DNA of 12,589 nucleotides from Oscillibacter sp. (GTDB lineage: Bacteria; Bacillota; Clostridia; Oscillospirales; Oscillospiraceae), in contig VSMY01000083.1 in assembly GCA_009773995.1 (NCBI GenBank), positions 1 through 12,589 on the forward strand, given 5' to 3'. The position numbers and the translations under genes are program-made. Position 1 is the stretch's first letter. Every line of letters begins with the position of its first letter. The notes under the pieces were generated by a model, which worked only from the letters and a program-made list of their open reading frames with translations, was not told the origin of the DNA and ran no database searches. Positions 6,302-12,561 of this stretch are shown piece after piece.

Positions 6302-7150
6302 GTGTTCATTGGAGAGACCGCCAGCAAGCGGGGCTACCTCAACGAGGACTTCCGCCTCTTCCATCTGAAGGACAGCCGGGCCCAGAAGGTGGACTATCAC
6401 TATCACGAGTTCGACAAACTCATCCTCCTTCTGGGGGGGAAGGCGGCCTATCTGGTGGAGGGCGTCACCTACTTCCTCCAGCCCTGGGACATCCTGCTGG
6501 TCCAGCACAACCTGATTCACCGGCCCGTCATCGACCCCTCGGAGCCCTATGAACGGGTGGTCATCTGGCTGGGCCGGGACTGGCTGGCCGCCCGGAGCGA
6601 CCCCGGCGAGGCTCTGGACGCCTGTTTTGACGCCGCCCGCCGCCGGGGCTTCCACCTGCTGCGGACGGACGCGGAACGCCGCCTCCAGTACATGGGGGCC
6701 GTCCAGCGGCTGGAGGAGGCCCTTCACTCCGCGGAGTTCGGCGCGGGGCGCATGGCGGACACCCTCTGCCAGCAGCTTTTGATAGGTGTGAACCGGGACA
6801 TCCTCCGGGACCGCACCGCCCAGGAGGAGACGGACAGCTACCGGGTGGACCCCAAGATTGAGGAGATCCTGCGCTACATCGCCGGGAATCTTGACGCGGA
6901 CCTGACCGTCAGCGCCTTGGCGGGGCGCTTCTACCTGAGCCGGTACTATCTGATGCACCGCTTCAAGGCCGTCACCGGCTACACCATCCACCAGTACATC
7001 AGCCAGAAGCGGCTCCTCCGGGCGGGGGAGCTGATCCGGGCCGGGGTGCCGGTGATGAAGGCGGCGGAACAGGTGGGCTTTTCCGAGTACTCCACCTTCC
7101 TCCGGGCCTTCCGGAACACCTTCCACATGAACCCCCGAGAGTTTCGATAG
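6302..7150 (+). CDS. AraC-family transcriptional regulator (cupin sensor plus AraC HTH)
   Basis: This 282-residue DNA-binding protein has the usual AraC layout. Residues about 15-110 form a cupin-like ligand pocket (VDYHYHEFDKLILLLGG, then QPWDILLVQHNLIHRPV, with His residues placed as in other AraC cupins). Residues about 186-282 hold the double helix-turn-helix: the first is around LTVSALAGRFYLSRYYLMHRF, the second around VMKAAEQVGFSEYSTFLRAF, and the end is the typical MNPREFR. The start is a GTG with AAGGGGGG about 7 bases upstream. The MATE pump gene begins 13 bases after its stop, so the two are almost certainly co-transcribed and the regulator probably controls the pump. Its ligand cannot be told; the cupin suggests a small molecule such as a sugar, phenolic or drug-like compound. 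Confidence 0.92.
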   Translation: MFIGETASKRGYLNEDFRLFHLKDSRAQKVDYHYHEFDKLILLLGGKAAYLVEGVTYFLQPWDILLVQHNLIHRPVIDPSEPYERVVIWLGRDWLAARSDPGEALDACFDAARRRGFHLLRTDAERRLQYMGAVQRLEEALHSAEFGAGRMADTLCQQLLIGVNRDILRDRTAQEETDSYRVDPKIEEILRYIAGNLDADLTVSALAGRFYLSRYYLMHRFKAVTGYTIHQYISQKRLLRAGELIRAGVPVMKAAEQVGFSEYSTFLRAFRNTFHMNPREFR

Positions 7151-7163
7151 ACAAGGAGCGCCC

Positions 7164-8507
7164 ATGGAATCCAAATCCATTCAAATTGACTTTACCAACC
7201 GGGACCTCCGGCGGCTCATTGTCCCCCTGGTCATCGAGCAGTTGCTGGCCATCACCGTGGGCCTGCTGGACTCCGTCATGGTCTCCCAGGTGGGCGAGGC
7301 GGCCATCTCCGCCGTGTCCCTGGTGGACACGGTGAACGTGCTGCTGGTGGGGGCCTTCTCCGCCCTGGCCACCGGAGGCGCGGCCATCGCCGGGCAGTTC
7401 CTGGGCCGCCGGGAGCGGGACAAGGCCGGCCACGCCGGGGAGCAGCTGCTGCTCTTCATGCTGGAGGCCTCCCTGCTCATTATGGTCCTCTTCTACCTGG
7501 GGAAGGGCTTTGTGCTGAATGTGGTCTTCGGCCAGGTGGAGCCGGATGTGGCGGCCTACGCCAACACCTATTATCTCATCGTGGAGTCCTCCATCCCCTT
7601 CCTGGCGGTCTACAGCGCCGGGGCGGCCCTCTTCCGGGTCATGGGGAACGCGAAGATCTCCATGTGGGTCTCCCTGGTGATGAATATCATCAACGCCGGG
7701 GGGAACGCCCTTTTGATCTTCGGCCTCCGCATGGGGGTGGAGGGCGTGGCCATTCCCACGGTGATCTCCCGCATCTTCGCGGCGGGGGCCATGCTGGTTT
7801 TGCTCCGGCGGCCGGGCCTGGCCCTCCAGGTGGAGCGGCTGAGCCTCCGGCACGACCGCTACATCGTGCGGAACATCCTTCGCTTCGGCGTGACCAACGG
7901 CCTGGAGAGCAGCATGTTCCAGCTTGGAAAAATTCTGCTTCTCTCCACGGTCTCCGTCCTGGGCACCGCCTCCGTGGCGGCCAACGCCATCGGCAACTCC
8001 ATGGCCACCTTCCACTGCGTGGCGGGAAACGCCATAGGCCTCGGCATCGTGACGGTGGTGTCCCAGTGTGTAGGCGCCGGGGACTACGGCAAGGCCCGGA
8101 CCTATACCAAAAAGCTCCTCAAGGCGGCTTACGTCTGCATGGGCCTCTGCATCCTGGCGGTGTATCTCGCCAGGCCCCTGGTCCTCCGGCTGTACAACGT
8201 CTCGCCGGAGGCGGAGGCCTGCGCCCGGCAGATTATTTGGATGCACGGCTTCATGGGCCTGCTGTTCTGGCCCCTGGCCTTCACCCTGCCCCAGGCCCTC
8301 CGGGCCGCGGGGGATACGCGGTTCACCATGGTGGTCTCCTCCGTCTCCATGTGGACCATGCGGGTGGGCTTCGGCGTGCTGCTGGGGCGGGTCCTGGGCT
8401 TCGGCGTCCTGGGCATCTGGATGGCCATGTTTGCGGACTGGTTTCTGCGCATCGCTTTCTTCCTCCCCCGTTTCCACGGGCACAGGTGGGAAACCATGGC
8501 GCTGTAG
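7164..8507 (+). CDS. MATE family efflux transporter
   Basis: This 447-residue integral membrane protein of the multidrug and toxic compound extrusion family exports cationic drugs or metabolites in exchange for Na+ or H+. The length and roughly twelve hydrophobic segments fit the family. The N-terminal half opens with LRRLIVPLVIEQLLAITVGLLDSVMVSQVGEAAISAVSLVDTV (written here as its overlapping landmarks LIVPLVIEQLL, LDSVMVSQVG and AISAVSL), a typical MATE signature, followed by GGAAIAGQFLGRRERDKA. The second half repeats the pattern with VAANAIGNSMATF and GLGIVTVVSQCVGAGDYGKA. The ATG has AAGGAG eight bases upstream and lies 13 bases after the AraC-type regulator gene. The substrate is unknown. 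A strong terminator shared with the convergent regulator follows. Confidence 0.94.
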   Translation: MESKSIQIDFTNRDLRRLIVPLVIEQLLAITVGLLDSVMVSQVGEAAISAVSLVDTVNVLLVGAFSALATGGAAIAGQFLGRRERDKAGHAGEQLLLFMLEASLLIMVLFYLGKGFVLNVVFGQVEPDVAAYANTYYLIVESSIPFLAVYSAGAALFRVMGNAKISMWVSLVMNIINAGGNALLIFGLRMGVEGVAIPTVISRIFAAGAMLVLLRRPGLALQVERLSLRHDRYIVRNILRFGVTNGLESSMFQLGKILLLSTVSVLGTASVAANAIGNSMATFHCVAGNAIGLGIVTVVSQCVGAGDYGKARTYTKKLLKAAYVCMGLCILAVYLARPLVLRLYNVSPEAEACARQIIWMHGFMGLLFWPLAFTLPQALRAAGDTRFTMVVSSVSMWTMRVGFGVLLGRVLGFGVLGIWMAMFADWFLRIAFFLPRFHGHRWETMAL

Positions 8508-8516
8508 CGCGGCGAA

Positions 8517-8548
8517 AAAAACCGGACGGGAACTCCCGTCCGGTTTTT
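8517..8548. terminator. Bidirectional intrinsic terminator between the MATE gene and the second AraC-type gene
   Basis: A 15-bp perfect stem (8517-8531 and 8534-8548, core CCGGACGGGA) is flanked by A residues on the left and T residues on the right, so it reads as a terminator on both strands. It lies between the convergent stop codons at 8507 and 8551. Confidence 0.9.
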
Positions 8549-8550
8549 CC

Positions 8551-9426
8551 TCAGGGCTTTTTCTTCCCCACGAAGGACTCCCGGTACTTTTTCGGGGGCA
8601 TCCCTACATGCTTGGAGAATTGGAGATTGAAGTAGTTCTGGGTCTCGAAGCCCACCTGCTCCGCGATTTTCGCCATGGGAAGGTCTGTGGCGATCAGCAG
8701 GTTCTGGGCCTCGCCGATGCGGCGGCGGAGGAGGTACTGGGTGGGAGAGTAGCCGCTGGTCTCCTTGAAGACGTGGGCGAGGTAGTAGGGGCTGACATGG
8801 AGGGCCTTTCCCATGTCCTGAAGAGTCAGGGGTTCGCTGAAATGGGCGTCGATGAAGGCCTGAACCTGCCTCCCCAGGGTCTTGGGCTCCGCGTCCTCCC
8901 GGACCCGGGCTTCCCCGGTGAGCTGGAGGATGCGTCCCAGCAGGGCCAGGGTCAGGTGGTGGCACAGCGCCTCGCAGCCCGGCCGGTCCTCCAGCAGGTA
9001 GCGGTACATCATATCCATCAGAAGCACCAGGTCCTCCGCCTCCTCCCCCGCGTGGAAGAGGGCCGGGGCCCCGTCGGCCACCAGGGCGTTCTCCCGCAGC
9101 CCCGGCAGCCGCAGCCCGGCGATGGCCGCGCAGTAGGCGGAGAGGGCATTTTCCGGGCTGTAGAACTCGTCGTGGACCACGCCGCTGTTGTAAAGGAGCA
9201 GGTCCCCGGCCTTCACGTCGTAGAAGGTCTCCCCCACCAGGAAGCGCCCCTCGCCGCCGCAGATCAGCAAAATCTCCGCCAGGTCCTGGTGGGCATGGAG
9301 GATGCTGTGGTAGGCCCGGTCCGAGGGCAGGGTCCGGCTGACATATACCAGCCGGGGCGTGGTCTCCGGCGTGAAGAAGGGGCGGGGCTCCCGCTTCACA
9401 AAGCACAAAATCCGTTCGTCCGCCAC
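8551..9426 (-). CDS. AraC-family transcriptional regulator, second copy type
   Basis: This 291-residue regulator has an N-terminal cupin-like sensor (HAHQDLAEILLICGGEGRFLV, where the pocket His residues lie, then DVKAGDLLLYNSGVVHDE) and a C-terminal AraC double helix-turn-helix over about residues 188-291 (LTLQDMGKALHVSPYYLAHVF and MAKIAEQVGFETQNYFNLQF, then MPPKKYRES). I place the start at the GTG at 9426, which has AAGGAGG five bases upstream; a TTG at 9459 would add 11 residues but lacks such a site. It differs clearly from the regulator at 6302, so it is not a recent duplicate. It is convergent with the MATE gene and divergent from the tandem micro-peptide genes across 169 bases. AraC-type regulators commonly act on the divergent neighbour, so the peptide genes are the likely targets (inference). 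Confidence 0.9.
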   Translation of the reverse strand: MADERILCFVKREPRPFFTPETTPRLVYVSRTLPSDRAYHSILHAHQDLAEILLICGGEGRFLVGETFYDVKAGDLLLYNSGVVHDEFYSPENALSAYCAAIAGLRLPGLRENALVADGAPALFHAGEEAEDLVLLMDMMYRYLLEDRPGCEALCHHLTLALLGRILQLTGEARVREDAEPKTLGRQVQAFIDAHFSEPLTLQDMGKALHVSPYYLAHVFKETSGYSPTQYLLRRRIGEAQNLLIATDLPMAKIAEQVGFETQNYFNLQFSKHVGMPPKKYRESFVGKKKP

Positions 9427-9462
9427 AGGGGCCTCCTTCCCTCCTCTACGGGAGCGCAAGAT

Positions 9463-9468
9463 GTTATA
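9463..9468 (-). promoter_or_regulatory. Candidate -10 box of the second AraC-type gene
   Basis: TATAAC on the minus strand sits 37 bases before the GTG start at 9426, in a short A/T island within GC-rich sequence. No good -35 box is seen at the right distance. Confidence 0.35.
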
Positions 9469-9494
9469 AAAACGGCCGCCCCGCCCTGCCCGGG

Positions 9495-9510
9495 CCGGGG
9501 CCTTCCCCGG
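9495..9510. promoter_or_regulatory. GC-rich hairpin in the shared upstream region of the regulator and peptide genes
   Basis: CCGGGG (9495-9500), loop CCTT, CCCCGG (9505-9510) form a perfect short hairpin between the two divergent promoters, with another CCCGG copy at 9516-9520. No T tract follows, so it is not a terminator. It may be an operator or simply a product of high GC. Confidence 0.3.
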
Positions 9511-9554
9511 GAAAACCCGGCAAGATATTGAATGTCTTTCCCCCCGGACCGTGG

Positions 9555-9560
9555 TATCAT
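9555..9560 (+). promoter_or_regulatory. Extended -10 promoter of the tandem micro-peptide genes
   Basis: TGGTATCAT (9552-9560) is an extended -10 element (TGn before TATCAT, 5 of 6 matches), 35 bases before the first peptide start codon. TTGAAT at 9528-9533 is 21 bases upstream, too far for a normal -35. That arrangement would suit an activator-assisted promoter. Confidence 0.55.
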
Positions 9561-9595
9561 CAACACAACCTCAAGAGAGAAGGAGGCGCCCGGAA

Positions 9596-9661
9596 ATGAG
9601 CACTCTGTACACGCTGCTGTTCATGGTCCTGCTGGGCGGCGCGGCCTGCATCAAGCGCTGA
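9596..9661 (+). CDS. Hydrophobic micro-peptide 1 (21 residues), unknown function
   Basis: A 21-codon gene starts at ATG 9596, with GAAGGAGG ending nine bases upstream, and ends at TGA 9659-9661. The peptide starts MST and continues LYTLLFMVLLGGAACIKR: one hydrophobic stretch long enough to enter or span a membrane, a GG pair, a single Cys and a basic C-terminus. No charged residue precedes the hydrophobic part, so the positive-inside rule suggests the C-terminus faces the cytoplasm. It has a paralogue 39 bases downstream, and the pair has its own promoter and terminator, which supports real expression. It is too short for signal-peptide or domain calls. Candidate roles are a small membrane regulator of a transporter or kinase, a toxin-like peptide or a signal peptide; I cannot choose between them and know no family for it. 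Confidence 0.65.
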   Translation: MSTLYTLLFMVLLGGAACIKR

Positions 9662-9700
9662 CGCCGCACAACGATTTTATGAAAGAAGGAGGTGCCCCAC

Positions 9701-9760
9701 ATGCTGTACACGCTGTTTTCCATCGTGGTACTGGGCGGTGCCGTTTGCCTGAACCGCTGA
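9701..9760 (+). CDS. Hydrophobic micro-peptide 2 (19 residues), paralogue of micro-peptide 1
   Basis: A 19-codon gene starts at ATG 9701 with GAAGGAGGTG ending seven bases upstream, an almost ideal ribosome binding site, and ends at TGA 9758-9760. The peptide MLYTLFSIVVLGGAVCLNR matches its upstream neighbour at L-Y-T-L, V, L-G-G-A, C and the final R, about 12 of 19 positions including the Met. Several shared residues use different codons (for example GGC GCG against GGT GCC), which points to selection on the peptide rather than a fresh DNA duplication. It lies 39 bases after the first peptide gene and 20 bases before the terminator stem, so the two form one short transcript. Function is unknown. 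Confidence 0.68.
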   Translation: MLYTLFSIVVLGGAVCLNR

Positions 9761-9780
9761 ACAACGAAACCAAACCGCCA

Positions 9781-9807
9781 AGCGGCCCCTGACCGGGGCC
9801 GCTTTTT
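9781..9807 (+). terminator. Intrinsic terminator of the micro-peptide unit
   Basis: AGCGGCCCC (9781-9789), loop TGACC, GGGGCCGCT (9795-9803) and a run of T residues to 9807 form a clear intrinsic terminator on the plus strand. The opposite strand lacks a good T tract, so termination of the convergent dehydrogenase operon here would be weaker. Confidence 0.88.
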
Positions 9808-9814
9808 CAGCTCC

Positions 9815-10783
9815 TCAATAGCCCCTGGTCCGGTCGATGAGGCCGTTCAGGGGCCGCCCGGCGGCGTAGTTCCGGAGGTCCTCGCAGAACATCTCCACAT
9901 TCCGGTCGCAGGTATAGCCCAGGGTCATGTTCCCCGAGACGTGGGGGGTGAGGACGATGTTCCGGGCCGTCCACAGGGGGTGATCCCTGGGCAGGGGCTC
10001 CGGGTCCATCACGTCCAGGGCCGCGCCGCCTAAAGCTCCGGCGTTCAGGGCCTCCGCCAGGGGCTCCTGCTCTACGGCGGCGCCCCGGCCCACGTTCACC
10101 ACATAGGCCCCCGGAGGCAGCAGGGCAATCCGCGCCCGGTTCAGGATGTGATAGGTCTCCGCCGTGCCGGGGAGCGCCATGATGAGATTCCCCGTCCGGG
10201 GCAGGACCTCGTCCAGGCGGGAAATGGGCAGCACCTCGTCAAAGCCCTCCCGCGCCCGGCCGCTGCGGCTCAATCCGGTAATTTTCGCGGCCCCCATACC
10301 ACGGAGCCGGTCCGCCACGTTTGCGCCGATGTCCCCCGTGCCCAGGATGGTAAATTCGTTGTCCCGGATGGACCGGATGGGCAGCTGGTTGCTCCACTCC
10401 CGGTTTCGGACCACCTCCTCGTACTCCGGCATCCGCCGAAGGAGCATCAGCAGCACCATGACCACGTGCTCCGCGATGGTGACCCCGTAACAATTGGAGT
10501 TGGTCAGCATGCAGTCCGGGTTGGCGAACAGGGACGGATCCTTACAGTAGGGGTCCACTCCGGCGTAGGAGCAGCAGTACCACTTCAAGGACGCCGGGGC
10601 CGCCCGGAGGAGCTCCGGGTCGTGGGCGTAGAGAATTTCGCAGTCCTGAAGGCAGGCCCTCGCCTCCTCAAACTGGTCCAGCTGGAAGAAATGAGGCGTA
10701 AAGCCCAGATTCCCCGCCGTCTCCCGGATCCGGGTCTTGTGGGCCTCGGTGAGGAACTCTTGGCAGATGCAGATCTCTCTCAT
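9815..10783 (-). CDS. D-2-hydroxyacid dehydrogenase (NAD-dependent)
   Basis: This 322-residue enzyme of the D-isomer-specific 2-hydroxyacid dehydrogenase family reduces 2-keto acids to D-2-hydroxy acids, or does the reverse, with NAD(P)H. The NAD-binding Rossmann motif is GTGDIG at 148-153 in FTILGTGDIGANVADRLRGM. The catalytic set is in place: R233 in VNVGRGAAV, E262 in DVMDPEPLP and H281 in LTPHVSGN. The substrate domain has an unusual Cys-rich patch (WYCCSYAGVDPYC, 68-80). The start is the ATG at 10783, which has AAGGAG about 11 bases upstream and overlaps the stop of the upstream oxidoreductase gene in ATGA. An open extension to 11086 lies inside that gene and is rejected. The exact substrate (lactate, glycerate, phosphoglycerate or other) cannot be read; lack of an ACT domain argues against the long form of SerA. 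Confidence 0.92.
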   Translation of the reverse strand: MREICICQEFLTEAHKTRIRETAGNLGFTPHFFQLDQFEEARACLQDCEILYAHDPELLRAAPASLKWYCCSYAGVDPYCKDPSLFANPDCMLTNSNCYGVTIAEHVVMVLLMLLRRMPEYEEVVRNREWSNQLPIRSIRDNEFTILGTGDIGANVADRLRGMGAAKITGLSRSGRAREGFDEVLPISRLDEVLPRTGNLIMALPGTAETYHILNRARIALLPPGAYVVNVGRGAAVEQEPLAEALNAGALGGAALDVMDPEPLPRDHPLWTARNIVLTPHVSGNMTLGYTCDRNVEMFCEDLRNYAAGRPLNGLIDRTRGY

Positions 10784-12390
10784 AACGAATCGTCTCCTTG
10801 TCGTGAATGTTTCAGCAGGGCCTCGGCGGCTCTCATGCCGTCGGCGGCGGCGGAGAGGATGCCCCCGGCGTAGCCCGCCCCCTCGCCGCAGGGGTAGAGG
10901 CCCCGGAGGGCCGTCCGACCGTCCGGCCCCCGGAGAATGCGGACGGGGGAGGAGCTCCGGCTCTCCACGGCGGTGAGCACGGCGTCCGGCGCGTCGTAGC
11001 CCCGGAGCTTCCGGCCCAAGATGGGCAGGGCCTCCTCCAGCGCCGCCGAGACAAAGGGGGGCAGGCACTCGTGAAGGTCCGTCCAAGTGACGCCGGGGCG
11101 GTAGCTGGGCAGAACCCGCCCCGGTCCCGCGGAGGGCCGGCGGGCCAGGAAGTCCTCCACCCGCTGGGCGGGAGCCCGGTAGCCGCCGCCCCCCAGGGCG
11201 CAGGCCGCCGCCTCCAGCCGCCGCTGAAATTCCACTCCCGCCAGTGGGGAAGCGTCCCCGCCGAAGTCCTCGGTTGTGACGTTCACCAAAATCGCCCCGT
11301 TGATGTTCTCCCGGTCCCGGGCAAACGCGCTCATACCGTTGGTGACCACCCGCCCGGCTTCCGAGGCGGCGGCCACCACCTCCCCGCCGGGGCAGACGCA
11401 GAAGGAAAACACGCCCCGCCCGCTGGGCAGATGGCAGGAGAGCTTATAGGTGGAGGCGGGAAGGCCCGGATGCCCGGCATACTGCCGGTACTGGGCCGCG
11501 TCGCAGTCCGCCTGGCGGTGCTCAATCCGCAGGCCCACGGCGAAGGGCTTGGCCTCCAGGGGCACGCCCCGGCGGTGGAGCATCTCAAAGGTGTCCCGAG
11601 CGGAGTGGCCGGGGCAGAGAAGCAGATTCCGGCAGGGCAGGACCTCCCGCCCCGCAGGACCGGACAGCTCTATGGCCGTCAGGGTCCCGTTTTCCGCCCG
11701 CAGGTCCTCCAGCCGGGTCTCAAAGCGGATATCTGCCCCCAGGGCCGTCAGCTCCCGGCGGAGGCTTTGAAGGACCTTGTAGAGGTAGTCCGTCCCCACA
11801 TGGGGCTTGGCGTCGATGAGGATGTCCGGGGGCGCTCCGCAGGCGGCCAGCCGCTCCAGGATGAAGCGGTGCCGGAGATCCTTGGTCCCGGTGTTCAGCT
11901 TTCCATCGGAGAAGGCCCCGGCCCCGCCCTCGCCGAACTGCACGTTCGACTCCGTGTCCAGGGCCCCGGAAGTCCAGAACCGCTCCACGTCCTCCCGGCG
12001 TTTCTCCACGGGACGGCCCCGTTCCAGGAGGATGGGCCGCTGGCCCGCCTCCGCCAGCACCAGGGCGGCGAAGAGCCCCGCGGGGCCCGCGCCCGCCACC
12101 ACCGGCGGAATCTCCGGCGGCGGCAGGACCTCCGGCAGGCGGTAGGCCGGTTTCGGCTCCAGGCGGCCGATGTTCCGGCCCCGGCGGCGGCGGAGAACGG
12201 CGGCCTCGTCTTCCACAGAAACCGCCAGGGTGTACGTCAGGGCCACGTCCTCCCGTGCGTCCACGCTGCGGCGGAGCACCTGAAGGTCCCGAAGGTCCGC
12301 CGGGCGGAGGCGCAGCAGCTTGGCGGCCCGGGCGCGGAGGTCCTCCTCCCCGCCGCCGGGGGGAAGGCGGACGCCCTCTAGCTTTATCAT
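10780..12390 (-). CDS. FAD-dependent oxidoreductase, COG2509-like
   Basis: This 536-residue flavoprotein belongs to a conserved bacterial family usually annotated as NAD(P)/FAD-dependent oxidoreductase (COG2509 type), with no settled reaction. Residues 1-95 form the family's N-terminal domain (KLLRLRPADLRDLQVLRRSV). A Rossmann dinucleotide-binding motif follows, GAGPAGLFAALVLAEAG, from residue 100, with the ribose-binding acidic residue in LLERG. Residues 152-165 (FGEGGAGAFSDGKL) are the family's signature loop. The C-terminus GLYPCGEGAGYAGGILSAAADG is the second FAD-binding segment. The start at 12390 has AAAGGAG upstream; an open extension to 12585 crosses the promoter and is rejected. The stop overlaps the dehydrogenase start by four bases, so the two proteins are made together and may act on related keto- or hydroxy-acid redox chemistry (inference). 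Confidence 0.92.
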   Translation of the reverse strand: MIKLEGVRLPPGGGEEDLRARAAKLLRLRPADLRDLQVLRRSVDAREDVALTYTLAVSVEDEAAVLRRRRGRNIGRLEPKPAYRLPEVLPPPEIPPVVAGAGPAGLFAALVLAEAGQRPILLERGRPVEKRREDVERFWTSGALDTESNVQFGEGGAGAFSDGKLNTGTKDLRHRFILERLAACGAPPDILIDAKPHVGTDYLYKVLQSLRRELTALGADIRFETRLEDLRAENGTLTAIELSGPAGREVLPCRNLLLCPGHSARDTFEMLHRRGVPLEAKPFAVGLRIEHRQADCDAAQYRQYAGHPGLPASTYKLSCHLPSGRGVFSFCVCPGGEVVAAASEAGRVVTNGMSAFARDRENINGAILVNVTTEDFGGDASPLAGVEFQRRLEAAACALGGGGYRAPAQRVEDFLARRPSAGPGRVLPSYRPGVTWTDLHECLPPFVSAALEEALPILGRKLRGYDAPDAVLTAVESRSSSPVRILRGPDGRTALRGLYPCGEGAGYAGGILSAAADGMRAAEALLKHSRQGDDSL

Positions 12391-12424
12391 GGGCGGGGCT
12401 CCTTTCTTAGGGAATATGGGCTCT

Positions 12425-12430
12425 ATTATA
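12425..12430 (-). promoter_or_regulatory. Extended -10 promoter of the FAD oxidoreductase/dehydrogenase operon
   Basis: TGCTATAAT on the minus strand is a consensus extended -10 element, 34 bases before the start codon at 12390. The -35 position is poor and is covered by a TTCCGCC/GGCGGAA inverted repeat (12437-12454). Confidence 0.65.
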
Positions 12431-12436
12431 GCACAG

Positions 12437-12454
12437 TTCCGCCTCCGGGCGGAA
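12437..12454. promoter_or_regulatory. Inverted repeat over the -35 region of the FAD oxidoreductase promoter
   Basis: TTCCGCC and GGCGGAA form a 7-bp inverted repeat around a 4-base loop. It covers the spacer and -35 position of the minus-strand promoter, where a bound repressor or activator would act. Its GC-rich nature means chance is not excluded. Confidence 0.3.
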
Positions 12455-12468
12455 GGGGGACGGTGGGA

Positions 12469-12499
12469 TTTTTCCCCAAAAAAGAAATTTGGGGAAAAA
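12469..12499. promoter_or_regulatory. Long AT-rich inverted repeat between divergent promoters
   Basis: TTTTTCCCCAAA (12469-12480) and TTTGGGGAAAAA (12488-12499) are perfect inverted copies around a 7-base loop. The repeat ends 12 bases before the -35 box of the plus-strand promoter and lies upstream of the minus-strand one. No T tract follows on either strand, so it is more likely an operator or upstream activating element than a terminator. Confidence 0.5.
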
Positions 12500-12511
12500 T
12501 TTGAAAACCCC

Positions 12512-12539
12512 TTGACAAGGCGGAGATTTTTAGTATAAT
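12512..12539 (+). promoter_or_regulatory. Near-consensus sigma-A promoter of the tRNA gene at the right edge
   Basis: TTGACA (12512-12517) and TATAAT (12534-12539) are both perfect, with a 16-base spacer, preceded by an A/T-rich stretch that could act as an UP element. Transcription would start near 12546, about 16 bases before the predicted tRNA. Confidence 0.88.
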
Positions 12540-12561
12540 GATAGCTGTTCCACAGCGATAC

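Noticed and set aside
6999..8483. Minus-strand open frame of 494 codons opposite the MATE gene
   Set aside because: His/Gly/Glu-rich shadow of a membrane-protein gene, with no ribosome site or motif.
9596..9760. AgrD-type or processed quorum peptide, or type I toxin-antitoxin pair
   Set aside because: No AgrB-like processing protein is adjacent, the peptides lack the charged C-terminal part of AgrD, and I found no convincing antisense RNA promoter. These roles are left open but not called.
10784..11086. N-terminal extension of the D-2-hydroxyacid dehydrogenase
   Set aside because: It lies inside the upstream gene in another frame, is Arg/Gly/Pro-rich, and the ATG at 10783 has a ribosome site and starts the family homology.
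10807..12381. Long plus-strand open frame of 524 codons opposite the FAD oxidoreductase
   Set aside because: Low-complexity composition, no known motif, and fully antisense to a gene with intact FAD-binding signatures.
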